From: Amantichitinum ursilacus
Lineage (GTDB): Bacteria > Pseudomonadota > Gammaproteobacteria > Burkholderiales > Chitinibacteraceae
Assembly: GCF_001294205.1 (NCBI RefSeq)
Contig: NZ_LAQT01000027.1
Coordinates: 41,007-105,006 of the forward strand
Length of the DNA: 64,000 nucleotides
Reading direction: 5' to 3'
Notes under the pieces: model-generated
Told to the model about the DNA's origin: nothing
The model's input: only the letters and a program-made list of their open reading frames with translations
Databases searched by the model: none
Shown here: positions 15,402-24,260 of the stretch, in pieces
How positions within the stretch are numbered: position 1 is the stretch's first letter
Layout: every line of letters starts with the position of its first letter
Made by a program: the position numbers and the translations under genes

Positions 15402-17408
15402 ATGACCGATACCCCCCTCCCGCCCGACGCTGAAGTCGAAGGCACCCAGCCCGATTCCGCCACCACGCTGCTCAATGCCTATCTGCAGCAGCATCGTGCC
15501 GCGTTGATTACCAGCGACAACAGTTATGCCGTGTCTGTGCACGGCGAGATCACCGTTAACAAGCGGGTGATCCCGTATCACGTGGTGCCCGACGATGGTT
15601 ATCTGGCCAAAACCAACAAGTGGCGGCGCATGGATAGTGCGGCGCGGCTGGAGTTGTTGCAGGCGCGCTGGAACCCCAACGCGCGCATCAAGCTGGAAGA
15701 CCAGCTGATCGAATGCGCGCAAAACGTGCTGAAGATTGCGCAATCGGCCGAGCTGGACCCCGGCAGCGCGCTCAACGCCTTGCAAGGTCGTTACGAACTG
15801 GCGCGGGTGCGTTGCAAGCTGGCGCTGGAGCGGATTGAAGACCAGGCCGGCAGCAGCGCCGAAGACCGCCAGGCGCGGCAGACGCGCGATGCGGTTAATC
15901 TGTCGCTCTACCCCGAATCGTTTGTGGTGGCGCAAAGCATGTCGCGCCACTTTATCGCAGTGCTGGGCCCCACCAACTCCGGCAAGACGCATGCGGCGAT
16001 GGAACATCTGGCCCAGGCCGAGACCGGTGCCTATCTGGCGCCCTTGCGTTTGCTGGCGTTAGAAAACTATCGCCGTCTGCAAGATGCCGGTGTGGCGGTC
16101 AGTTTGATTACCGGTGAGCAGCGCAAGCTGCACCCGGACGCCACGCACGTGGCCAGCACCGTGGAAATGCTCAACCCCAACAAGCCGATCGAAGTGGCGG
16201 TAATCGACGAAATCCAGCTGCTGGACGACCCCGATCGCGGTGCGGCATGGACGGCGGCAGTGTGCGGCGTGCCAGCAAAAATCGTCTATCTGTTGGGCGC
16301 GGCCGAAGCGCAGCCTGCCATTGAGGCGCTGGTTAAACGCGTCGGCGGCACGCTCGAAGTCATCCACAAAGAACGCATGTCGCCGTTGCAGATGGACCCG
16401 CAACCGCTGGGCACCTTGCGCAATCTCAAGCCGGGCGATGTGTTGATCGCGTTTTCGCGGCGCGATGTGCTGAACTGGCGCGATCAGGTGTTGGCGCTGG
16501 GCCTGCCGGTGTCGGCCATCTACGGCAATTTGTCGCCGGAAGTACGCCAGGCGCAGGCGGAGCGGTTTATCACGGGCGAGACGCGCATCGTGGTCGGCAC
16601 TGACGCCATCGGCATGGGCCTGAACACGCCCGCACGGCGGGTGATTTTTACGACGTCGCACAAGTGGGATGGTTACGCCGAAGGCACCATCAGCGCGGCG
16701 CTGGCCAAGCAGATTGCCGGGCGCGCGGGTCGCTTTGGTGAGCACGAGGCGGGCTTTGTGGCCGGGCTGGATGCGCAAACGCACAAAGTGATCACCGGCT
16801 TGTTGCGGCAGAAGCTGGAACCACTGCCCGCTACCGGCTTCTTTGTGGCGCCCAATCTGGATTATCTGCAGCAGATTGCCAACGCCAGCGGCCAGACGCG
16901 TCTGCAGGCGTTGCTGGAACTGTTTACCCGCCACATCAACGTGCATGACGAATTCTTTTTGCCGGCCAACCTGACCGAGCAAATGGAAAAAGCCAAATGG
17001 CTGGATACGCTGACGCTGTCGCTGCCTGATCGCTTTGCCTTCAGCCTGTGTCCGATCTCGACCAAGGTGCCGATGCTGGAACGCGCGCTGCAGGATTGGG
17101 CGCGCATCCGCGCCGCGCGCAAACAGGCGCCGTTGCTGCGCATGGAAGGCATGGGCGGACGCAACGAGCTGCAATATCTGGAAGACACCTGCAAGCTGTA
17201 CGCCGCGTATGCATGGTTGGGTTATCGCATGCCCGAGACTTTCCCAAGCGGCGAAATGGCGCAGGCCCTGATGCAATCAACATCAGAAAAAATTGACCAT
17301 TTGCTGCAGGCGCAGAACACGCATCGGCGGCGCGACGGTCATGGCAAGCCGCGGCCTCATGGCGGCGGGGAAAAGCGCGGCGGACACTTCCGCCATCGGC
17401 GCAGTTAA
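15402..17408 (+). CDS. SUV3-like ATP-dependent RNA helicase
   Basis: A 668-residue superfamily 2 helicase. Walker A is GPTNSGKT at 189-196, motif II is DEIQ at 269-272, then FSRRDVL, GTDAIGMGLN and QIAGRAGRFG (motif VI). DEIQ plus GPTNSGKTHAAMEHL and the LDYLQQIA C-terminal region are features of Suv3, the mitochondrial degradosome helicase, which also has bacterial homologues. An N-terminal helical region (1-180) and a basic His/Arg/Gly tail (HRRRDGHGKPRPHGGGEK) flank the core; the tail may bind RNA. ATG 15402 is chosen over the longer frame because GGGG lies just upstream. Confidence 0.87.
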   Translation: MTDTPLPPDAEVEGTQPDSATTLLNAYLQQHRAALITSDNSYAVSVHGEITVNKRVIPYHVVPDDGYLAKTNKWRRMDSAARLELLQARWNPNARIKLEDQLIECAQNVLKIAQSAELDPGSALNALQGRYELARVRCKLALERIEDQAGSSAEDRQARQTRDAVNLSLYPESFVVAQSMSRHFIAVLGPTNSGKTHAAMEHLAQAETGAYLAPLRLLALENYRRLQDAGVAVSLITGEQRKLHPDATHVASTVEMLNPNKPIEVAVIDEIQLLDDPDRGAAWTAAVCGVPAKIVYLLGAAEAQPAIEALVKRVGGTLEVIHKERMSPLQMDPQPLGTLRNLKPGDVLIAFSRRDVLNWRDQVLALGLPVSAIYGNLSPEVRQAQAERFITGETRIVVGTDAIGMGLNTPARRVIFTTSHKWDGYAEGTISAALAKQIAGRAGRFGEHEAGFVAGLDAQTHKVITGLLRQKLEPLPATGFFVAPNLDYLQQIANASGQTRLQALLELFTRHINVHDEFFLPANLTEQMEKAKWLDTLTLSLPDRFAFSLCPISTKVPMLERALQDWARIRAARKQAPLLRMEGMGGRNELQYLEDTCKLYAAYAWLGYRMPETFPSGEMAQALMQSTSEKIDHLLQAQNTHRRRDGHGKPRPHGGGEKRGGHFRHRRS

Positions 17409-17446
17409 AACAAACGCCCGCGATCACCACAGCGGGCGTTGTTTTT
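17407..17446 (+). terminator. Strong intrinsic terminator after the helicase
   Basis: AAAACAAACGCCCGC pairs with GCGGGCGTTGTTTTT around a 10-base loop. It also carries A and T tracts for both strands, so it probably ends the chemosensory operon from the other side as well. Confidence 0.88.
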
Positions 17447-17466
17447 ACCGCGACGACGTGCGCGCC

Positions 17467-18693
17467 TTAATGCTCCGGCGCAGGCGTCGCGGTGGGCGCG
17501 ACACCGCTACCGGCCGCCAGCGGCAAGCGTACTTCCACCCGCGTGCCCTTGCCGGGCACCGACACCAACTCGAAGTCGCCACCGCGGGCCACGATGCGTT
17601 GGCGCATACCCAGAATGCCGTGCGTGCGCGGTGTATTGCGCGCTTCTTCGGTCATGCCCACGCCGTTATCGGCCACGGTAAACCAGATTTCGTCCGGGTC
17701 CAGTTGCAGCAACAAATCCACGCGGGTGGCCTGGGCATATTTGGCGGCGTTGGTGAGTGCCTCTTGCGCCACGCGGAACAGCGCCAGTGAGATATCTTCG
17801 GGCAGATGCTGCGCTTTGGCGTCCAGATCCAGCCCCAGTTGCCAGCCGTTGACGTCGGCCATTTCACCGGCAGCAAATTCCAGCGCTTCCACCAGGCCAA
17901 ACTGCGTCAGCAAGGTGGGGCGCATGCCATCGATAATGCGGCGCTTCATCTGGATGGCTTCGGACAGGTTGTTCAGCACGCGCTGCAGCTTGTCCTGGAT
18001 TTCCGGCACGCTATCGCCCAACTTGCGCGCTGACCAACTCACATCAATGCGCGCAGCGGTCAGGATTGAACCCAGCTCATCGTGCAGTTCGCGCGCCAGT
18101 TGCGATTTCTCGGCTTCGGTCACGTCTTGCAGATGGCGCGCCAGCTCTTCCAGCTGCGCCGTGCGCTCGCGCACTTGCAAGTCCAGCAGATCGTTGTGTT
18201 GTTCCAGCTCCTGCATCAGCCGCGACTGCGCTTGCAAGCTGTCGTTGAGCAGCGTGGCCTGGCGGCGCAAGGCGGCTTCGCGCTCAAACGCGGCCGACAC
18301 ATCACTAACCTGAATCACGCAAAAATGCTGCTCGGACGAATGCCGCAACGGCAGAATCTGGATGGCCTGGTGCAGGCGATCGTGCTTGTTGGCGGGATTC
18401 GCGTACAAGGGCAAAGGATTGCGGTTGAGCGATCCGGTCAGTATGGCCGGTTGATGCAACAGCAAGGCTTGCTGGATGGCCGCTTCAAACCGCGTACCCG
18501 ACAAACCCGGAAACAGTTCGAGCACCGGTCGATGCAGCGCCGTGTCTCGCGCGATGCCGGAATGACGCGACATCCAGTCGTTCCATTCCAGTACGCGCAG
18601 CGACTGGTCGACCACGATCACGCCAAGGTTCAGCGTCACCAGTACCTGTTCGCATAACGGGCCGATTTCCACCATGTGCTCTTGGGTCTCCAT
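17467..18693 (-). CDS. NarL-type sensor histidine kinase with PAS domain
   Basis: A 408-residue soluble kinase. A PAS domain covers about 15-130 (LNLGVIVVDQSLRVLEWND), a coiled coil 135-195, and a HisKA_3 box has His204 in ARELHDELGSIL. The HATPase follows (ALTNAAKYA; VADNGVGM; GILGMRQRI; GKGTRVEV). There is no membrane segment. It is the last gene of the chemosensory operon, 2 bases after the CheC gene; the start is METQEH at 18693. No NarL-type output regulator is adjacent, so its partner may be one of the two receivers upstream in the operon or lie elsewhere. Confidence 0.88.
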   Translation of the reverse strand: METQEHMVEIGPLCEQVLVTLNLGVIVVDQSLRVLEWNDWMSRHSGIARDTALHRPVLELFPGLSGTRFEAAIQQALLLHQPAILTGSLNRNPLPLYANPANKHDRLHQAIQILPLRHSSEQHFCVIQVSDVSAAFEREAALRRQATLLNDSLQAQSRLMQELEQHNDLLDLQVRERTAQLEELARHLQDVTEAEKSQLARELHDELGSILTAARIDVSWSARKLGDSVPEIQDKLQRVLNNLSEAIQMKRRIIDGMRPTLLTQFGLVEALEFAAGEMADVNGWQLGLDLDAKAQHLPEDISLALFRVAQEALTNAAKYAQATRVDLLLQLDPDEIWFTVADNGVGMTEEARNTPRTHGILGMRQRIVARGGDFELVSVPGKGTRVEVRLPLAAGSGVAPTATPAPEH

Positions 18694-18695
18694 GC

Positions 18696-19313
18696 TTAGC
18701 TCCGCATGGCTTTCTGGATAAAGCGTTCGATGCGTTCGACGAAGCCCTGGTACGAACGCACATCTTGTACAAACGCCACGTGGCCGCTGATTTCGTATTT
18801 CTCCACCGAGAAATCGATATGCAGCAGCATCACCACCTGCTCTTGTTCGTCGGTGGCGCCTTGCATGATCTCGACGCAATCACCTTGCTTGAACACCGGC
18901 AACGAAATCGAAAACTCGCCTTCCAGCAAATTGGTGATGGTGCCAATGCACGCGTTCAGGATGATGTTGCCCACCTCGGTCAGCGCTTCGCGTTCGATCT
19001 CGGACACAAAGGTCAGATCCACCGATTCGCCCAACATCAACCGCACCAGCTGCAGGCTTTTTTCTTCGGGGAAAATCAGGATCGCATCGGCGCCAAATTC
19101 GCCGCGCAGTACTTGCGTGATGCTGCACACGCGACGGCTGGTGCCGCCCAGCACCAGCGCAGCCTCTTTGCGCCGCATCAGCCGCACCGACGGAATGCTC
19201 AGCTTGACTTCCTCGTTCACCAGCGTCGACAGCGCCGCAGCGGCGCGGCCCATGCCGATATTGAACACCTCCTCGAGGGTTTCTTTCTGTAGTTCAGTCA
19301 GCACAATATTCAT
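18696..19313 (-). CDS. cheC: CheC/CheX-type chemotaxis phosphatase
   Basis: A 205-residue protein with two copies of the CheC active-site helix: TLEEVFNIGMGRAAAALS near 12-30 and ALTEVGNIILNACIGTIT near 108-126. Each has the E-x2-N pattern, and a proline about 22 residues later (LSIP, ISLP). CheC dephosphorylates receivers such as CheY. It follows the receiver gene by 5 bases, a likely substrate. Confidence 0.85.
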   Translation of the reverse strand: MNIVLTELQKETLEEVFNIGMGRAAAALSTLVNEEVKLSIPSVRLMRRKEAALVLGGTSRRVCSITQVLRGEFGADAILIFPEEKSLQLVRLMLGESVDLTFVSEIEREALTEVGNIILNACIGTITNLLEGEFSISLPVFKQGDCVEIMQGATDEQEQVVMLLHIDFSVEKYEISGHVAFVQDVRSYQGFVERIERFIQKAMRS

Positions 19314-19318
19314 GGCGT

Positions 19319-19693
19319 TTACATTCCGAACAGGATTTTGCGGACGCCTGCTTCGTTAATGGGTTTCTCGACGACCGCCACGAAGAAAATGCCCAGGCCT
19401 TGCAGCTTGCGCCGCATGCTGTCCTGGATATTGGCCGTTACGATGGCGATCCGGGCGGTCGGGCACACTTCGGTAATGCGTTGGGCGGCCTCGATGCCGT
19501 CCATTTCGGGCATGTTCAAGTCCAGCGTCACCAGATCTGGCGTCACCGTCTTCAGTTTTTCCAGCGCATCAACGCCTGAGCTGGCGTGCACAAACTGCCA
19601 GTCCGGCATCTGATCCGAAATATGGTTCTGCACCATCATGCGTGATACCGAGCTATCGTCCACGATCAAGACGGTCTTGACGTCGCTTGCCAT
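19319..19693 (-). CDS. Single-domain response regulator (CheY-like)
   Basis: A 124-residue receiver. The acid pair is D12-D13 (LIVDDSSVSRMM), the phosphorylation site D58 (LVTLDLNMPEMDG), the switch threonine is in IVTAN, and the lysine in VEKPINE. No output domain. It lies just upstream of the CheC-type phosphatase gene and downstream of the STAS-like gene, inside the chemosensory operon. Confidence 0.9.
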   Translation of the reverse strand: MASDVKTVLIVDDSSVSRMMVQNHISDQMPDWQFVHASSGVDALEKLKTVTPDLVTLDLNMPEMDGIEAAQRITEVCPTARIAIVTANIQDSMRRKLQGLGIFFVAVVEKPINEAGVRKILFGM

Positions 19694-19772
19694 GCTTTTC
19701 CCTTTTGCTGGTTGCTACCAGATCTGAGTTTTTTAATGTGTTTGCGTTGCCGTAACTGGATTACGTCATTTT

Positions 19773-20012
19773 TTATATGGTTCGTATGCCGCTATTGCAC
19801 ACGATCTCGACAAACGGGTCTGTCGGTGCCCCGCCGACCCGCGCGCCCGCGCACAGCGCGATCTGCCACAACGCCGCGTGCAAATGGCGACAGCCGCTCA
19901 GGTCGAGCGGCGCATCGGGATTATCCAGCAATGCGTTCAGTAATGCTTGCGCATCGCCCACCGGGCAAATGCCGGTCAGCATGATGCGGCCGTTCTGTAG
20001 TTGTACGCTCAT
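19773..20012 (-). CDS. Small STAS-like protein
   Basis: A 79-residue protein whose ATG overlaps the cheA stop (ATGA). Its pattern, GRIMLTGICPVGDAQALLNA then PLDLSGCRHLHAALWQIAL, resembles a shortened STAS domain of the anti-sigma-antagonist kind, with Ser at the usual phosphoserine position before the helix. A STAS protein inside a chemosensory operon suggests switching by kinase or phosphatase partners. The family call is tentative. Confidence 0.6.
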   Translation of the reverse strand: MSVQLQNGRIMLTGICPVGDAQALLNALLDNPDAPLDLSGCRHLHAALWQIALCAGARVGGAPTDPFVEIVCNSGIRTI

Positions 20013-22465
20013 CGCACCAGCCCCGCCGGGTTAAGCACCAGAAACACCTCGCCGGTGCCGGCCATCGCCGTGCCGACATACTGCGGCAAGCCCGCCAATG
20101 CACCTTCCAGCGGCCGGATCAGCACATCCACCGTGTCCAGCAACTGGTCCACCAGCAACACAAAGTCGCCCGGCGCGGTGGTGATCTGCAAGGCGCGGCC
20201 GCGCGTGCCTGCGGGCAACTGCAGCAAACCGGCCAGATCGAACACGGCAAACATCTGCTCGCGCCAGACCAGCGTTTGCGCGCCTTTGACCGTTTGCAGC
20301 GTGGTGCGCGCCAGTGGCAACGATTCGACCAGACTGCTGACCGGCAGGCCAAACAGTTGCTCGCCCGCACGCACCAGCAGCACACGCGACAGCATCATGC
20401 TGACCGGCATGCTAAGGCTGATGCGCGTGCCCTGCCCGGGCGTGCTGGCCAGTTGCACTTCGCCACCCAGTTGCCGCAGCGTGGTGCGTACCACGTCCAT
20501 GCCCACGCCGCGCCCCGAAATCTCCGAGACCGCCGCCGAGGTCGAAAAGCCCGGCTCAAATACCAGTTGCAGCAAGGCCTCATCATCGATGCGCTCAGCG
20601 CGTTCGGCATCGATCAAACCTTGGGCGCGGGCGCGCGCACGCACTTTGGCCGGGTCGATGCCCGCGCCATCGTCGCTGATTTCCAGCACCACACGTTCTT
20701 CCTGCTGTTGCGCCTGCACGCGCAAGCGGCCGTGCGGCGGCTTGCCCGAAGCGCGCCGCACTTCGGCGTCTTCGATGCCATGGTCCAGCGCGTTGCGCAG
20801 CAAATGCACCAGCGGCTCGTGCAGCGCATCCACCACGGCCTTGTCGGCAAACGCCTCGCCGCCACTCAATTCAAAATCCACCGGTTTGCCCAGCTTGCGC
20901 TCCAGACTGCGCACCAGCCGCGGCAAGCGTTCAAACACCCGTTCCAGCGGCACCAGCCGCATTTTTTGCACCACGTTCAGCAAATGGTTAATTTGCCGAT
21001 CCAGCTGTTGCATCGGCGCGGTAAACGCCAGTTGCATTTGCTGCGCGTTGATCGTGGTTTGCAGCGTGTGCCGCGTAATCAGTAGTTCGCTGAGCAAGCC
21101 CAGCGCCTCGTCCACCTGTTCCGCGCCAATGCGCAGACGTTCGTTGCTGACCGTCGGGGTGACCGGCGCTGCGGCAACGGGCGCATCGGGCGCGCAGCTT
21201 TGCAGCAACTGGGTGATTGCAGCCACCAGGGCATCCGCTTGCAAGGTGGGCGCATCGTCTTCCGGGCGCACGCCGTCCAGCACGCCGCTGCGATCCAGCG
21301 CGCGCGCCACATTGGTCACCACCATGCGTACCGACGGCAACACCACCGGCAAGCGTTCGGGCGCCGAAGCCACCAGCACATCGCGTTGTTGTTTCAGCAG
21401 CGCCAGATGCAAGGGCAACCGTGCCTCGGCGCTGGCGGCATTGCCGGGCGCAGGCGCAACGGGCGTCAGCGCGGACCAGTCGGGCTGCTCGTTCTGAATG
21501 GCGTAATTAAGCAGATAGCGCAACGCCGTCGGTGCGGCTTGCGCGTTCACCAGCGCTTCCAGCCACAGCGCCGTGCTGCGCGCGCGCGGCGACGGCGGCA
21601 CGGCAGCCAGCAAGGTGGCGGCCTGGTCCAGCAACTGGCCGGTGCGGGCATCATTCAGCGCTTGCAGCAAAGGCGGCAATACCTGCGCCAGGGCCTCATC
21701 ACGCGGCGGCAACTGGATCAGCTGCAGCGGCTGCAACTCGTACAGATCGAACTCACCGCTGCAATCAAACTTGATCTTTTCAATGGCGCTGGCCGGGCTG
21801 TGGCTTAACGCAAACCAGGTCAGCAGATTGCGAAACGGGTCCAGCTCAGCCAGCGCGGGCAAAGTCTGGTTAGGGATGAAGCCCAGCGCCAGCAGCTCGT
21901 CAATCTGGCGCACGTTATACAGCGGGTCTTCGCCGGCAAAAAACGCGCCTTCATCGGGGCGATAGCGCAGCAGCACCAGCGGACGCTGGTTTTGCAATGC
22001 CGATTGCAGCGCGCGGATGCGCTCGGCCTCGGGCAGGCAACGCAACCAGGCGGCTTGCAGCGGCGGGGCTACGCGCTCGGAAGGCGCAGCATGCGCATCC
22101 GGGGCATGCGCCGCCAGGCGCGCTTGCAGCGCGGCATCGTCGCTGAGCGGCGCGTCGGCTTCAATCTGGTCGATCCATTCGCCCAACTGATCGGCCACCT
22201 CAAACAACACATCCACCAGCGCGGTATCCAGCGCCAGCGAGCCATCGCGCACCGCCGCCAGCACGGTTTCGCCGTTGTGCGTCAGGTGCGTGACCGGTTC
22301 GTAATCAAACAGCCCGGCATTGCCTTTGATGGTATGAAACGCGCGGAACAAGCGATGTACACTTTGCGCATCGGCCTCGCCGCGCCGGGCCAGCGCCAGC
22401 ACGTCGCCCATGTCGCCAATCAATTCGCGACTTTCGCCAATAAAGCCCGCTAACAGAGGGTTCAT
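20009..22465 (-). CDS. cheA: Chemotaxis histidine kinase CheA
   Basis: An 818-residue kinase. The HPt domain has His44 in AFHTIKGNAG. A P2-like region is about 150-250 (with an unusual FRNLLTWFAL segment), dimerisation about 440-500. The ATPase has N box HLLRNALDHG at 554-563, DDGAGID at 598-604 and GRGVGMDVV. A CheW-like domain ends the protein. It overlaps genes on both sides by 4 bases (ATGA), so translation is coupled. There is no fused receiver. The P2 region does not look like enteric CheA, consistent with a non-flagellar system. Confidence 0.95.
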   Translation of the reverse strand: MNPLLAGFIGESRELIGDMGDVLALARRGEADAQSVHRLFRAFHTIKGNAGLFDYEPVTHLTHNGETVLAAVRDGSLALDTALVDVLFEVADQLGEWIDQIEADAPLSDDAALQARLAAHAPDAHAAPSERVAPPLQAAWLRCLPEAERIRALQSALQNQRPLVLLRYRPDEGAFFAGEDPLYNVRQIDELLALGFIPNQTLPALAELDPFRNLLTWFALSHSPASAIEKIKFDCSGEFDLYELQPLQLIQLPPRDEALAQVLPPLLQALNDARTGQLLDQAATLLAAVPPSPRARSTALWLEALVNAQAAPTALRYLLNYAIQNEQPDWSALTPVAPAPGNAASAEARLPLHLALLKQQRDVLVASAPERLPVVLPSVRMVVTNVARALDRSGVLDGVRPEDDAPTLQADALVAAITQLLQSCAPDAPVAAAPVTPTVSNERLRIGAEQVDEALGLLSELLITRHTLQTTINAQQMQLAFTAPMQQLDRQINHLLNVVQKMRLVPLERVFERLPRLVRSLERKLGKPVDFELSGGEAFADKAVVDALHEPLVHLLRNALDHGIEDAEVRRASGKPPHGRLRVQAQQQEERVVLEISDDGAGIDPAKVRARARAQGLIDAERAERIDDEALLQLVFEPGFSTSAAVSEISGRGVGMDVVRTTLRQLGGEVQLASTPGQGTRISLSMPVSMMLSRVLLVRAGEQLFGLPVSSLVESLPLARTTLQTVKGAQTLVWREQMFAVFDLAGLLQLPAGTRGRALQITTAPGDFVLLVDQLLDTVDVLIRPLEGALAGLPQYVGTAMAGTGEVFLVLNPAGLVR

Positions 22466-22836
22466 GCGCTCGCGCCGCCGGTCAGCATATCGGCGTACAC
22501 CACCAGTTCGGTGGCATCCACCGGTTTAAGCAGGCACAGATTGGCGCCGGTTTGCGCGGCGCGCTCGCGGTGGCGTTCCAGCGCTTCGGTGGTGATGATC
22601 ATGGCGGGCGTGGCGCTGGAGCGGGCGTCTTCACGCAAGGCCGCCAGCAAACTGTAGCCATCCATGCGCGGCATGTTCACGTCGATCACAAACAGATCAA
22701 ACGTATCGACCAGCGCTTTTTCCAGCCCTTCGATGCCGTTGGCGGCTTCGGCCACGGCATAGCCCGCGGCCTCCAGAATCTGCCGGTGGTACATGCGCAC
22801 CGTGGTGGCGTCATCAACAATCAGAACCCGTTTCAT
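22462..22836 (-). CDS. Single-domain response regulator (CheY-like)
   Basis: A 124-residue receiver starting at MKRVLIVDDA: D8-D9 acid pair, D52 phosphorylation site in FVIDVNMPRMDG, threonine in MIITTEA, lysine in LLKPVDA. It overlaps cheA by 4 bases and begins 2 bases after cheR. With the second receiver at 19319 the operon has two candidate CheY proteins. Confidence 0.9.
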   Translation of the reverse strand: MKRVLIVDDATTVRMYHRQILEAAGYAVAEAANGIEGLEKALVDTFDLFVIDVNMPRMDGYSLLAALREDARSSATPAMIITTEALERHRERAAQTGANLCLLKPVDATELVVYADMLTGGASA

Positions 22837-22837
22837 A

Positions 22838-23701
22838 TCAGCCTTCTCCTGACGGCTTTTGGTACACAATCACCTCGCCCAGGCGGCGCGCCCGAAACAA
22901 CGGTGAGATCCGGCTCATGGATTCGGAATGTCCCAAACAGATATATCCGCCTGGCGCCAACACTTCAAACAAGTGATCGGCCGCCAGCCGGCGTGAGACT
23001 TCATCAAAATAAATCAGCAGGTTACGGCAGAAAATCACATCCACCTGCCCCACCTGGCGCACCGAATCGGGATCGGTGACATTGATCGGCATAAAGCGTA
23101 CGCAATCGCGCACGTCCTGATCCAGCACATAGTGGCCGCTGTCATCTTGCGCGGCAAAATAGCGTGCGCGCACTTCGGCGGGCAGCGCATGCACGGCGCG
23201 GGCGGTATAAACGCCGGCCGCCGCCGCCTGCAACATCGCGGTATCGATGTCGCTGGCAATAATCTCGATATCGACGTCATTAAGCGCGGGCCAGTTTTCC
23301 AGTAGCCACATGGCAATCGAATACGGTTCCTCACCCGATGCGCACGGGATCGACCAGATGCGCAACGGTGCGCCCGCCTTTTTGCGGCTGAGCACCTCGG
23401 GCAGGATATGTTGGCTGAGCGCCTGAAACTGGTATTCCTCGCGGTAAAACCAGGTTTCGTTGACGGTCATGGCATTGATCACGGCTTCCATCAATTCGGG
23501 GTGGCCATGACGCAATACATCGTACCAACCACGAAAACCGGTAAAGCCGGCCTCGCGGATGCACGCCACCAGACGCCGGTCTACAAAGTAGCGCCGGCCA
23601 TCATCAAAGTAGATACCGGTTTTGCGATAGAACAACTCGCGAAATGCGGTGTATTCCTCGGCGGTAATGGGTATAGCTGGCTCGCCGTATTGCTCGGTCA
23701 T
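22838..23701 (-). CDS. cheR: Chemoreceptor methyltransferase CheR
   Basis: A 287-residue SAM-dependent methyltransferase. The N-terminal helical domain includes TGIYFDDGRRYFV and MTVNETWFYRE. The SAM site is IPCASGEEPYSIAM, followed by ASDIDTAML and IFCRNLLIYFD. It methylates glutamates on chemoreceptors, here presumably those of the soluble receptor in the same operon. No TPR domain is fused. Confidence 0.94.
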   Translation of the reverse strand: MTEQYGEPAIPITAEEYTAFRELFYRKTGIYFDDGRRYFVDRRLVACIREAGFTGFRGWYDVLRHGHPELMEAVINAMTVNETWFYREEYQFQALSQHILPEVLSRKKAGAPLRIWSIPCASGEEPYSIAMWLLENWPALNDVDIEIIASDIDTAMLQAAAAGVYTARAVHALPAEVRARYFAAQDDSGHYVLDQDVRDCVRFMPINVTDPDSVRQVGQVDVIFCRNLLIYFDEVSRRLAADHLFEVLAPGGYICLGHSESMSRISPLFRARRLGEVIVYQKPSGEG

Positions 23702-23702
23702 G

Positions 23703-24251
23703 TCATTCCTGGCCAGAGATATTGCGTAGCGCCTGGCTCACAGCGAGTTGTAAAAACGGTCGGCCCGAAAAGCGCTGCGCCACTTCACGCAAGGCGCTCA
23801 CATGCCGCTGTTCGCCAATGCGGCCCAGCAGCTCGGCGGCGGCGGCACAGACGTTTTCTTCGTCGTCGCGTTGCAGTTGCAAGGCCATCAAATCGGCCGT
23901 GGCCGCATCGGTGTTTTCATCGAGGATGCTGATGGCGTAAATGCGCAGGTTGACGTCGGACGAGCGCAGCAATTGCGCCGCCACCGGCAACACCTGGCCG
24001 GTCATGTCGCGCAGCGCGTCCATCACTTCGTTGCGCAGCGTAATCGGGGCGTTGTCCAGCATCTGCGCCAGCTCACGCGCGGCATTGGCATCTGCGCTGC
24101 GCACCAGCGTGGTCAGAATGCGTTGGCGTTGCGTGGCCGACGGGTCGGTGCGCAAACGCGCCACGGCCTCGCTGACATCCATATCGGCCAGCATGGCATG
24201 GGCAATCACCGGCGCTGGGGCAGCTACATCTTTTTTAACGAGAGGCATCAT
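23703..24251 (-). CDS. HEAT-repeat protein in the chemosensory operon
   Basis: A 182-residue helical protein built of roughly four HEAT-type repeats from residue 40 on (LRNEVMDALRDMTGQVLPVA; LRIYAISILDENTDAATADL; AAAELLGRIGEQRHVSALRE). There is no signal peptide or catalytic motif. It sits between cheB and cheR with gaps of 9 and 1 bases. HEAT scaffolds bind proteins, so it probably adapts CheB/CheR or the receptor array. The partner is unknown. Confidence 0.78.
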   Translation of the reverse strand: MMPLVKKDVAAPAPVIAHAMLADMDVSEAVARLRTDPSATQRQRILTTLVRSADANAARELAQMLDNAPITLRNEVMDALRDMTGQVLPVAAQLLRSSDVNLRIYAISILDENTDAATADLMALQLQRDDEENVCAAAAELLGRIGEQRHVSALREVAQRFSGRPFLQLAVSQALRNISGQE

Positions 24252-24260
24252 GTCTCCTTT

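Noticed and set aside
20001..21497. Long open frame antisense to cheA (498 codons)
   Set aside because: It is Ser/Arg/Thr-rich shadow of the high-G+C cheA frame, with no ribosome site or family motif.
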